Positions 1 through 7,249 of a stretch of DNA of 64,000 nucleotides are shown here, one piece after another; within the stretch, counting starts at the first letter, position 1, and each line of letters begins with the position of its first letter. The notes beneath the pieces are model-generated. The model saw only the letters and a program-made list of their open reading frames with translations, was not told where the DNA came from and made no database searches. The DNA is from JBKEDC01 sp047975205 (GTDB taxonomy: Bacteria > Bacteroidota > Bacteroidia > Bacteroidales > Prolixibacteraceae). The stretch is from contig JBKEDC010000037.1 in the NCBI GenBank assembly GCA_047975205.1, positions 75,888-139,887 of the forward strand. Direction: 5' to 3'. The position numbers and the translations under genes are program-made.

Positions 1-1
1 T

Positions 2-232
2 AAAAATGATGTTTACAGTAAGAATCAAACGACTCAAATATTAACGCAATTTTTCGAACAAAACCACCCTAATTCACTCAGTATTATCCACCAAAGTGGA
101 AAAAAAGAACACCAATACGTCATTCTTTTGTTGAATACCGACAAAGAGAGCTTTCAGCTATCTTTTTTAATGCGAAAGATTAATGAAAAAGTAGTTATTA
201 GCCAACTCCAGATTGAAAAAAGTGAATCTTAA
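2..232 (+). CDS. DUF4783-like protein, C-terminal part (cut by window edge)
   Basis: An open frame enters from the left edge and ends in TAA at 230-232. The visible 76 residues (including ILTQFFEQNHPNS, then IIHQSGKKEHQYV, ending QLQIEKSES) resemble the C-terminal half of DUF4783 proteins, small NTF2-like proteins of Bacteroidales with no known function. The start and any signal peptide lie outside the window. The frame overlaps the TTG start of the next gene by 20 nt, which suggests co-transcription with it. The family assignment is from memory of the pattern and is moderate. Confidence 0.6.
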   Translation, partial: KNDVYSKNQTTQILTQFFEQNHPNSLSIIHQSGKKEHQYVILLLNTDKESFQLSFLMRKINEKVVISQLQIEKSES

Positions 233-1190
233 GAATCTATATCAAAAAATTAAACGCCGAATACTAAGTATTCTCATTTGGGCCAGGAAAGTTACTCTTC
301 CCGGTTTTGACAGGATACCTCTTTATGATGTCATGCTCCTTTTCTTCCGTAGTGTATCGAGCACAGATAAAAGTATCATTACCACGCGAGCCTCTGCTGT
401 TTCTTATAGCATATTTATAGCCGTATTACCCACGCTGTTGTTTGTTATTACACTTATTCCATACATTCCAATCGATAACTTCCAATTGGAATTGCTTCAA
501 CTCATTCGAAATGTAATACCATCGAGTATATATGACATTGTGAACGATACGCTTACCGAGGTTATCCTTAAGCCTCACGGCGATTTGCTTTCATTTAGTT
601 TCATTGCCGGAGTTATATTGGCTTCTAACGGAATTGTTGCCATGATGAATGCCTTCGATGCATCGTCGTTAGTCGATGAACATCGCCCATGGTATTTACA
701 ACGCCTGGTAGCCATTCGTTTGCTATTTATATTAGCTCTCTTGCTCACAGTTGCCGTAGCTTTAGTGACCAACGGTCAGCGACTTATTAATTACCTCGAT
801 AAGCTTGGAATAATTCTTACTCAGTTCACCTATTATTTACTTTCATTTATGAATTGGGTAATTATTGTGGCCTTATTCTTTTTTGCCTATTCATCCTTAT
901 TCTACTATGCTCCGAGTAAAAAAACACGTTATCGATTCATTTCAGCCGGGAGCACCATGTCTACCGTGTTAAGTATCATTATACTTAGCGGATTTAATTT
1001 CTACATCAATAATTTCAGCCGATACAACAAACTTTACGGTTCTATCGGTACCATTTTCGTTATTATGCTTCTTTTCTATTTGCTTTCCTTCGCCATTCTA
1101 TTTGGTTTCGAGCTGAATGCCAGCATTGCTACCGCAAGAAATAGTGGGAGACGAAGATTGTTAAAACATAAGGCTGTTAAAAGAAAGTAA
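213..1190 (+). CDS. YihY/BrkB family inner-membrane protein
   Basis: A 325-residue polytopic membrane protein of the YihY/virulence factor BrkB family. The segment RASAVSYSIFIAVLPTLLFVI is the usual first conserved helix with its A-x-x-Y-S pattern. About six hydrophobic segments follow, and the C-terminal tail is basic (RRRLLKHKAVKRK). The function of the family is unsettled; its E. coli member was once mislabelled RNase BN. The start is a TTG inside the end of the preceding gene. No ATG lies near the N-terminus before residue 41, and that one would remove conserved sequence. The overlap with the DUF4783-like gene suggests translational coupling. Confidence 0.8.
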   Translation: MKKVNLKNLYQKIKRRILSILIWARKVTLPGFDRIPLYDVMLLFFRSVSSTDKSIITTRASAVSYSIFIAVLPTLLFVITLIPYIPIDNFQLELLQLIRNVIPSSIYDIVNDTLTEVILKPHGDLLSFSFIAGVILASNGIVAMMNAFDASSLVDEHRPWYLQRLVAIRLLFILALLLTVAVALVTNGQRLINYLDKLGIILTQFTYYLLSFMNWVIIVALFFFAYSSLFYYAPSKKTRYRFISAGSTMSTVLSIIILSGFNFYINNFSRYNKLYGSIGTIFVIMLLFYLLSFAILFGFELNASIATARNSGRRRLLKHKAVKRK

Positions 1191-1253
1191 TTTAATATAT
1201 ACGAAAATATATTGTAAAATCATAACTTCACCACTCATTCTAAAAACAAAACT

Positions 1254-2759
1254 ATGGCTATATTAAACTCACTTGTCAACTGGATTAACTACAAACGATT
1301 AGTTGAAATTGATTTATTCAAGAAACACCCCGTAGATGCCCAACGAGAGGTGATGTTTGATTTACTGAACACCGCACAACAAACCGTTTTTGGCAAAGAA
1401 CATCATTTTGAGAAGATTAATAATCGCAGTGACTTCCAAAAACATATACCCATTCGGTCTTATGAGGATTTTTCCCCATATATAGAGCGGTTATTAAAGG
1501 GTGAGAAAAATATTCTTTGGCCGGGAAGTATAAAATGGTTTGCAAAATCATCGGGCACTACTAATGATAAAAGCAAATTCATTCCGGTAAGCAAGGAGTC
1601 TTTGGAAAGTATCCACTTTCGAGGATTTAAAGATGTTATGGCAATCTATTTCAAAAATAATCCTGATTCTCGCATCTTATTTGGCAAAGGATTAACACTC
1701 GGGGGAAGCCATCAAATAAACAGTTTTAATACCGAATCTTTTTATGGTGATCTATCGGCCATTTTAATTGAGAATGCTCCTTTAGGATCCGACTTAATCA
1801 GAGTGCCCAAAGCGAAAGTAGCACTCATTGAAGAATTTGAGAAAAAGGTCGCTATGATTATTGAGTCGGTAAAAGATGAAAATATTACTTCCATAGCCGG
1901 TGTACCGTCTTGGAACCTTGTTTTATTACAACGCTTCCTAGAAGCCACCGGGAAAAAGAATATTACCGAACTGTGGCCTAATCTGGAAGTATTTTTCCAT
2001 GGGGGAATTAAATTTGAACCTTATCGGAGTCAATTCGAGGCTATCATTCCGTCAAGCAATATGCACTACATGGAAACATATAATGCTTCAGAAGGATTTT
2101 TTGCCATTCAAGATGAACCCGATAAAGACGACATGCTCCTTATGCTTGATTCCGGTATCTACTATGAATTTATTGATATGGAAGAGTTCCATAAAGAGAA
2201 CCCGAGGGCACTGACTATTGACGAAGTAGAACTTTCCAAGAATTATGCCATCGTAATCAGTACAAACGGAGGATTGTGGCGATATCTTATTGGCGACACG
2301 GTGAAGTTTACGCAGCGATATCCTTTTAAAGTAAAAATTACAGGCAGAACAAAGCACTATATTAATGCCTTTGGTGAGGAATTGATTGTTGATAATGCCG
2401 AAAGTGCCTTGAAAACAGCTTGTGAACGCACACATGCCAGTATCAAAGAATATACTGCCGGACCTATATTCATGAGTGAGGATACTAAAGGTGCTCACCA
2501 ATGGATTATTGAATTTGAGAAAGAGCCTAATGATTTGCATCATTTCATTTCTGTGCTCGACAATACCCTCAAAACCCTAAATTCTGATTATGAAGCAAAA
2601 CGCCATAAGAATATCACCTTAGATGCTCCTCATGTTGTTGTTGCCAGAAAAGATTTATTTTACGATTGGATGAAGCAACGCGGAAAAGTTGGCGGACAAA
2701 ATAAAATACCTCGATTGGCTAATGACAGAGCATATTTAGAACAACTTTTGGCACTTTAG
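1254..2759 (+). CDS. GH3 auxin-responsive promoter family protein (acyl-acid amido synthetase fold)
   Basis: A 501-residue protein of the GH3 family, members of the adenylate-forming (ANL) superfamily. In plants these join amino acids to hormones; the bacterial substrate is unknown. Visible landmarks are an ATP-binding loop SSGTTNDKSKFIPVS (about residue 99), the motif TYNASEGFFA (about residue 277), and YLIGDTVKF with ITGRTKHYINAFGEE in the hinge region before the C-terminal domain. Length and motif order match full-length bacterial GH3 proteins. It stands alone between brkB and the convergent riboflavin synthase gene. Confidence 0.85.
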   Translation: MAILNSLVNWINYKRLVEIDLFKKHPVDAQREVMFDLLNTAQQTVFGKEHHFEKINNRSDFQKHIPIRSYEDFSPYIERLLKGEKNILWPGSIKWFAKSSGTTNDKSKFIPVSKESLESIHFRGFKDVMAIYFKNNPDSRILFGKGLTLGGSHQINSFNTESFYGDLSAILIENAPLGSDLIRVPKAKVALIEEFEKKVAMIIESVKDENITSIAGVPSWNLVLLQRFLEATGKKNITELWPNLEVFFHGGIKFEPYRSQFEAIIPSSNMHYMETYNASEGFFAIQDEPDKDDMLLMLDSGIYYEFIDMEEFHKENPRALTIDEVELSKNYAIVISTNGGLWRYLIGDTVKFTQRYPFKVKITGRTKHYINAFGEELIVDNAESALKTACERTHASIKEYTAGPIFMSEDTKGAHQWIIEFEKEPNDLHHFISVLDNTLKTLNSDYEAKRHKNITLDAPHVVVARKDLFYDWMKQRGKVGGQNKIPRLANDRAYLEQLLAL

Positions 2760-3098
2760 TCCCTCATTACTTATCTGCATCAAATGAAGGATACGATTTA
2801 TTTTAAAAGAAGTTGATATAAAAATCTTTTTTTACCGCTATTACACCATAATTATAGGCTTCATTTGTATTTTGAGCAGCAATTATTAATAGCATAAGAG
2901 TCGTAAAAACATTTTTTCAACCCATATGCTATTAATAATGAACCTCAATAGGTCTGTGCATGCAGATTCTTGTCAAAAGATTGGAGCAAAAAATGTTTTC
3001 CGTTCCAATTCTCGCAGAGTAATGGTGTAAAAAACAAAATAAGAAATAGGTAAACTATTGATTCTAAACAACTAAAAACTCATTCAACACCTATAAGA
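2760..3098. other. Convergent intergenic region with a 15-bp inverted repeat
   Basis: No gene is visible. The region lies between the ends of the GH3 gene (+) and the riboflavin synthase gene (-). It contains a perfect 15-bp inverted repeat, 2882-2896 (ATTATTAATAGCATA) and 2925-2939, with a 28-nt spacer. Neither arm is followed by a T tract, so it is not a standard terminator. Confidence 0.5.
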
Positions 3099-3707
3099 TT
3101 AATTGAATGTATTCAGTTTAGCTAAATATTTTCCGATTATATCAAACTCTAGGTTTACCACTGAATCTTTCTCAAAGGTGTGGAAGTTTGTTTCTTTATA
3201 TGTATATGGAATAATGGCTACTTGAAATGAATTTGCTTTTGAATTAACCACAGTCAGGCTTACCCCATTTACCGTAACCGAACCTTTTTCAACTGTCATG
3301 TAGCCTTGTTGTGCCATTTCTTTGGTGAAATCATATTCAAAAGTAAAATAAAAACTTCCATCGGCCTCTTCTTTATTTACACAACGCGCCGTTTGATCAA
3401 CATGTCCTTGCACAATATGCCCGTCTAAACGACCATTCATCATCATGCTGCGTTCGAGATTCACTTTTGAGCCTACTTGCCATGTGCCTAAGTTTGTTTT
3501 TAACAGTGTTTCTTTAATAGCTGTTACAGTGTATGTTTTAGCCTCATTATCTATGCTAACTACCGTTAAACACACGCCATTATGAGCCACACTTTGGTCT
3601 ATTTTAAGCTCGTTTACAAAAGAGCATGTTAATGTAAAATGATAATTTTCTTTTTCACGTTCAATGGCTTTCACTACGCCATATTCTTCCACAATACCTG
3701 AAAACAT
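3099..3707 (-). CDS. ribE: Riboflavin synthase (alpha subunit)
   Basis: A 202-residue riboflavin synthase, which dismutates two 6,7-dimethyl-8-ribityllumazine molecules to riboflavin. The N-terminus MFSGIVEEYG is diagnostic. Two lumazine-binding repeats are visible: VAHNGVCLTVVSI in the first and VTVNGVSLTVVNS in the second. GRLDGHIVQGHVDQT connects them. Length is typical. The gene is monocistronic and carries a matching -7 element just upstream (3733-3740). No FMN riboswitch is evident in its short leader. Confidence 0.95.
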   Translation of the reverse strand: MFSGIVEEYGVVKAIEREKENYHFTLTCSFVNELKIDQSVAHNGVCLTVVSIDNEAKTYTVTAIKETLLKTNLGTWQVGSKVNLERSMMMNGRLDGHIVQGHVDQTARCVNKEEADGSFYFTFEYDFTKEMAQQGYMTVEKGSVTVNGVSLTVVNSKANSFQVAIIPYTYKETNFHTFEKDSVVNLEFDIIGKYLAKLNTFN

Positions 3708-3732
3708 AATTCTAATTATTTTTTATACCCTG

Positions 3733-3740
3733 CAAAGTTA
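3733..3740 (-). promoter_or_regulatory. -7 promoter element of riboflavin synthase
   Basis: On the minus strand this reads TAACTTTG, matching the Bacteroidetes TAnnTTTG element, 25 nt before the ATG at 3707. I do not see a good TTTG -33 partner. Confidence 0.45.
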
Positions 3741-4001
3741 TTCAATTTTACGGGGAGCACTGCTAATTTTTAGGTAAAAGTTTGCTGCTGGAAATTCATG
3801 AAACATATCTATACATAGGAAGATCTTAAATTTTGAGACACCTAAAGGTTTATTCTTTAGATTTGTCGCTTAACCTAAAATGGGCATCTGGTTCTGGAAT
3901 TTAGTAAGCACTTTCACATACTCCCATTGGAACTAAATATTCTCCAAACTGATCCAAAACCACTCCTATTTATAAACTAAGCATTAAATCACACAGTAGT
4001 A

Positions 4002-4036
4002 CAAAAAAAATCTCAAACTCGAATGAGTTTGAGATT
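4002..4036 (-). terminator. Intrinsic terminator after tRNA-Leu
   Basis: A 12-bp perfect stem (4009-4020 with 4025-4036) and a 4-nt loop, followed on the minus strand by a run of T (A8 on the plus strand at 4003-4010). It lies about 20 nt beyond the 3' end of the tRNA. Confidence 0.75.
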
Positions 4037-4056
4037 TTCATTTGGGTACTTAATGT

Positions 4057-4139
4057 ACCCGGAGTGGGAATCGAACCCACACGGTATTGCTACCACTGGA
4101 TTTTGAGTCCAGCGCGTCTACCAATTCCGCCATCCGGGC
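4057..4139 (-). tRNA. tRNA-Leu (anticodon CAA)
   Basis: The minus strand gives an 83-nt tRNA. Acceptor arms are GCCCGGA and TCCGGGT. The D arm contains AATTGGTAGA, and the anticodon stem CTGGA/TCCAG encloses CTCAAAA, so the anticodon is CAA. The variable arm is long, as in class II tRNAs, and the T loop is GGTTCGATTCC. The 3' CCA is not encoded. It reads UUG codons. It has its own promoter (4163-4192) and terminator. Confidence 0.95.
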
Positions 4140-4162
4140 TCGTTGTTTTCACAACTGCGATG

Positions 4163-4192
4163 CAAATGTAATTCAAATATTGTTAGTTCAAA
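4163..4192 (-). promoter_or_regulatory. Promoter of tRNA-Leu
   Basis: On the minus strand: TTTG (4192-4189), an 18-nt spacer, then TACATTTG (4170-4163). This is a good match to the Bacteroidetes housekeeping promoter. The -7 element sits 23 nt before the tRNA 5' end. Confidence 0.65.
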
Positions 4193-4204
4193 ATAAAAAA
4201 CAAA

Positions 4205-4230
4205 AAAAATAGCTGTTGAAAGCTATTTTT
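4205..4230. terminator. Orphan terminator-like hairpin
   Basis: A 10-bp stem (4205-4214 with 4221-4230), loop GTTGAA, with A-rich 5' and T-rich 3' sides, so it could stop transcription on either strand. No gene ends next to it: tRNA-Leu starts to its left and nadA to its right. Confidence 0.4.
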
Positions 4231-4388
4231 TATATCGTCATGACTATTCCATAAACATTATTATCTTTTCTGCCCTCCAAAGCTATTCTTTAGGGGCACA
4301 CTTACTTAATGATATTTGTATTAAAAGAATCACAACTTAGCTTCATTGTATGAACACATAACAAGCTTATCCGTTTTCTTGTGTGTAA

Positions 4389-4404
4389 TAATTTTGTAAT
4401 TTTG
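4389..4404 (+). promoter_or_regulatory. Tandem -7 elements upstream of nadA
   Basis: Two back-to-back copies of TAATTTTG (4389-4396 and 4397-4404), each matching TAnnTTTG, lie 33-48 nt before the nadA ATG. A clear -33 TTTG at the right spacing is not seen. Confidence 0.45.
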
Positions 4405-4436
4405 TTGCCTGATTTATAGCGTAAATTAAAAACACA

Positions 4437-5441
4437 ATGGATAAGAATGCGGCTTTGGCTATGATAGCAAAATACGGTTACATTATGGAAGATGTAAATC
4501 CGGAACTAAATTTAATCGATGAAATCAATCGTTTAAAGAAGGAGAAGAACGCCGTTATTCTTTGCCATTATTATGCCACCGGCGATTTGCAAGATATTGC
4601 CGACTTTATTGGCGATAGCTTACAATTGGCTAAAATGGCCGAAAAGACAGATGCTGATATTATTGTCTTTGTGGGTGTGCATTTCATGGCTGAAACAGCT
4701 AAAATTATTAATCCCGGAAAGAAAGTAATTCTTCCGGACACCAATGCCGGTTGTTCATTGGCCGACTCAGCTCCTATTAAAGAGTTTAAAGCCTTTAAAG
4801 CCCAGTATCCCGACCATAAAGTAATTTCCTATATTAATTGTTCTGCTGATTTAAAAACAGTAACCGATATTGTTTGCACATCGTCGAATGCCGTAAAAAT
4901 TGTAGAAAGTTTTCCCAAAGACCAAAGGCTTATTTTTGGCCCCGACAGAAACTTAGGAAACTATCTCAACAGTGTTACCGGGCGAGAAATGATTTTATGG
5001 GACGGTGCCTGCATTGTTCACGAAAAATTTTCGGTAGAAAAAATCATTGCTCTCCTAGATGAACATCCCGATGCTGATTTTATTGCTCATCCGGAATGCG
5101 AAAAACCGGTATTGCTTTTAGCAAAGCACATTGGCTCTACCTCATCATTGCTCAACTATGTAAATGAGAGTTCGAAAGACACGTTTATTGTAGCTACTGA
5201 AAGCGGAATATTGCACCAAATGAATAAAGCCAATCCGGATAAAACATTTATTCCTGCTCCGGCAAACGACTCTACTTGCGCCTGCAATGATTGTGAATTT
5301 ATGAAGCTAAATTCTATGCAAAAATTATATACTTGTTTGAAGTATGAATTGCCGGAAGTACAACTTGATGAGCAACTTATTGAACAAGCCAAAAAGCCAA
5401 TCATCAACATGATTGAGCTTTCTAAAAAATTAGGCATTTAA
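4437..5441 (+). CDS. nadA: Quinolinate synthase NadA
   Basis: A 334-residue quinolinate synthase. It condenses iminoaspartate with dihydroxyacetone phosphate to quinolinate in NAD synthesis, using a [4Fe-4S] cluster. Visible landmarks are LCHYYATGDLQDIADFIGDS near the N-terminus and three cluster cysteines in NAGCSLAD (about residue 104), DIVCTSSNA (about residue 146) and the CACNDCEFMKLN region (about residue 280). Length fits the family. nadB and nadC are not in the window. The gene has its own upstream promoter-like elements and is followed after 54 nt by an uncharacterised gene. Confidence 0.96.
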   Translation: MDKNAALAMIAKYGYIMEDVNPELNLIDEINRLKKEKNAVILCHYYATGDLQDIADFIGDSLQLAKMAEKTDADIIVFVGVHFMAETAKIINPGKKVILPDTNAGCSLADSAPIKEFKAFKAQYPDHKVISYINCSADLKTVTDIVCTSSNAVKIVESFPKDQRLIFGPDRNLGNYLNSVTGREMILWDGACIVHEKFSVEKIIALLDEHPDADFIAHPECEKPVLLLAKHIGSTSSLLNYVNESSKDTFIVATESGILHQMNKANPDKTFIPAPANDSTCACNDCEFMKLNSMQKLYTCLKYELPEVQLDEQLIEQAKKPIINMIELSKKLGI

Positions 5442-5495
5442 TCACATTTCAATCTTAAAACTGCTTATAACTTATCCTCCAAAACTTTACATCCT

Positions 5496-6227
5496 ATGCC
5501 TTATCGTCGACTTCCCAATACTGACAAAGCTAGAATAAGAGCGATGGAGGCTGCGCTGGCTAAAGGGAAAACAACACCTAGCCACCAGCTGGCTTACAGC
5601 TACCTCACATCGTTGGATTTGCAGGCGATATATCCTGAACTTTCAGCTGCCAACACCAAGCTCAACCGAGCTAAGGAATCGCAGTTTAGCAAGTCTCGAT
5701 CATATGCCGAAACATACCGTAAGGCGAAACTCTATGTAAGTCATTTTATGCAGGTACTTAACTTTGCCATTGCCCGAGAAGAGCTAAAACCGGAAGTTCG
5801 TTCATATTATGGACTTAAAGTAGATTTAAAGAACATACCTACACTTATTAAAGAAGAACATATTTTCAAATGGGGAAGAAAACTCATTGATGGAGATGCT
5901 AAACGTATAGCAGCAGGAGGCACTCCGATATATAACCCTACCATTGCTATGGTGCGTGTGTATTATGAACAGTTTGAAGCTGCCTATACTAATCGCAAAG
6001 CCTTACAAAAACAAACTGATGACGCTAGTGGAGATATGCTCGATATACGCCGAAAATCAGATGAAGTTATTCTCCGGTTGTGGAATGAAACAGAAGCACA
6101 TTTTAGCCATCTTCCGGAGGAACAGAAACGCACGGAAGCAGCTAAGTACGGCGTGGTTTATATTTATAGACCTAAAGAGCGGGAACGCCTGTTGGAGCAA
6201 GCAAAAAACGAAACAATCGACGAATAA
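5496..6227 (+). CDS. Uncharacterised helical protein
   Basis: I do not recognise a named family. The 243-residue product is hydrophilic and mostly helical, with no signal peptide or membrane segment. It is rich in Lys, Arg, Glu and Ala, and begins MPYRRLPNTDKARIRAMEAAL. A central segment YRKAKLYVSHFMQVLNFAIAR looks amphipathic. The C-terminus (EQKRTEAAKYGVVYIYRPKERERLLEQ) is charged. It follows nadA by 54 nt on the same strand, so it may share its transcript, but nothing ties it to NAD synthesis. The codon usage and single long frame support a real gene. Confidence 0.75.
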   Translation: MPYRRLPNTDKARIRAMEAALAKGKTTPSHQLAYSYLTSLDLQAIYPELSAANTKLNRAKESQFSKSRSYAETYRKAKLYVSHFMQVLNFAIAREELKPEVRSYYGLKVDLKNIPTLIKEEHIFKWGRKLIDGDAKRIAAGGTPIYNPTIAMVRVYYEQFEAAYTNRKALQKQTDDASGDMLDIRRKSDEVILRLWNETEAHFSHLPEEQKRTEAAKYGVVYIYRPKERERLLEQAKNETIDE

Positions 6228-6284
6228 ACACAAATTCTTTTCGTTTAATAGCTTTGTTCAAATCAGATTCCGATTCAAAACTTA

Positions 6285-7217
6285 TTAACTTCGATTCATG
6301 GAACGAACCCGTTGCAAGAAGTAAACCGAAGCTGCTAATCCTACAATAGACAATACAATATAAGCGAAACTCACATCATGCCATGTTTCGGGAGCAATTG
6401 GCGATTGTTGCCCGTCAAACAAAAGACTCCCGTTATAGAATTCTAAGTATAATGCAAAAGAGTTATTGATAAAGTGCAGCCCAATACTTATCCATAAAGA
6501 ACCTGAGCAGCAAACAACATAGCCAAATAAAGCACCCAAAAGCATGCGAGGAAGAAATCCATAGAATTGCATATGAATAGCACTAAACACAGCAGCACTA
6601 ATCCAAATACCCCAATGCATACTTGCCGTCCACTTGATAAATATGCGTTGTAAAGCCCCTCGAAACAGCAGCTCTTCCACCAAAGCCGGCACCACAGCTA
6701 TAACGATATAATTTATCCAAGTAGGGGTGGCTGATTCATCAACCATTTTTTGAACTACATATTGCGCAAATTCTTCACTTGTTTTCATCCATTGTTCTAA
6801 AGATGACAAGGCATGAGGGAGTACGAGCTGTTCATTCAGCAAGCCAGAAAGATTCACGATGGGAAGAGCAAACAAAAAAAGCAATAGGCAATAAATCACA
6901 CCCTGCAAATGAGGTTTAGCATTTAAATACAAATATTCTGTCGGCTTTTCCGAATAACAATAGGCCATGATAAAAGACGGAATACCAAACACAAAAATAG
7001 ATTGAAACACCTGCAAAAATCGAAGCAGGCTGATATAAGTTGAATTATTAAAATCTTGCGCTGCATATAACATAGTTACATTTTCATAGCCTCCGTATAT
7101 AAAAATACTCAACACATAGGAGAGCAAAGTGCCCAACATAGCACAAACCAAAACAGTAAATACTCCCATGAGCATTTGACCGGAAGCACGCATATTTCTA
7201 AACGATAAAAACAACAT
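6285..7217 (-). CDS. CPBP family intramembrane metalloprotease
   Basis: A 310-residue membrane protein of the CPBP (CAAX protease and bacteriocin-processing, 'Abi') family. The catalytic motif EELLFRGALQR (EExxxR) is present at about residue 182, with the later conserved histidines in AIHMQFYGFLPRMLLG and GLHFINNSFALY. About eight hydrophobic helices surround them. Substrates of these prokaryotic proteases are mostly unknown. The gene ends about 58 nt from the convergent end of the gene at 5496-6227 and lies 32 nt downstream of the large PEP/pyruvate-binding gene on the same strand. Confidence 0.88.
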   Translation of the reverse strand: MLFLSFRNMRASGQMLMGVFTVLVCAMLGTLLSYVLSIFIYGGYENVTMLYAAQDFNNSTYISLLRFLQVFQSIFVFGIPSFIMAYCYSEKPTEYLYLNAKPHLQGVIYCLLLFLFALPIVNLSGLLNEQLVLPHALSSLEQWMKTSEEFAQYVVQKMVDESATPTWINYIVIAVVPALVEELLFRGALQRIFIKWTASMHWGIWISAAVFSAIHMQFYGFLPRMLLGALFGYVVCCSGSLWISIGLHFINNSFALYLEFYNGSLLFDGQQSPIAPETWHDVSFAYIVLSIVGLAASVYFLQRVRSMNRS

Positions 7218-7249
7218 AACTATTCTTTTTTTGCGAACAAAAGTAATCT

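Noticed and set aside
2088..2543. 151-codon minus-strand frame inside the GH3 gene
   Set aside because: It is a shadow of the plus-strand gene, which has clear GH3 motifs over the same bases.
3708..3760. FMN riboswitch ahead of riboflavin synthase
   Set aside because: The leader after the -7 element is only about 20 nt and lacks the conserved riboswitch segments.
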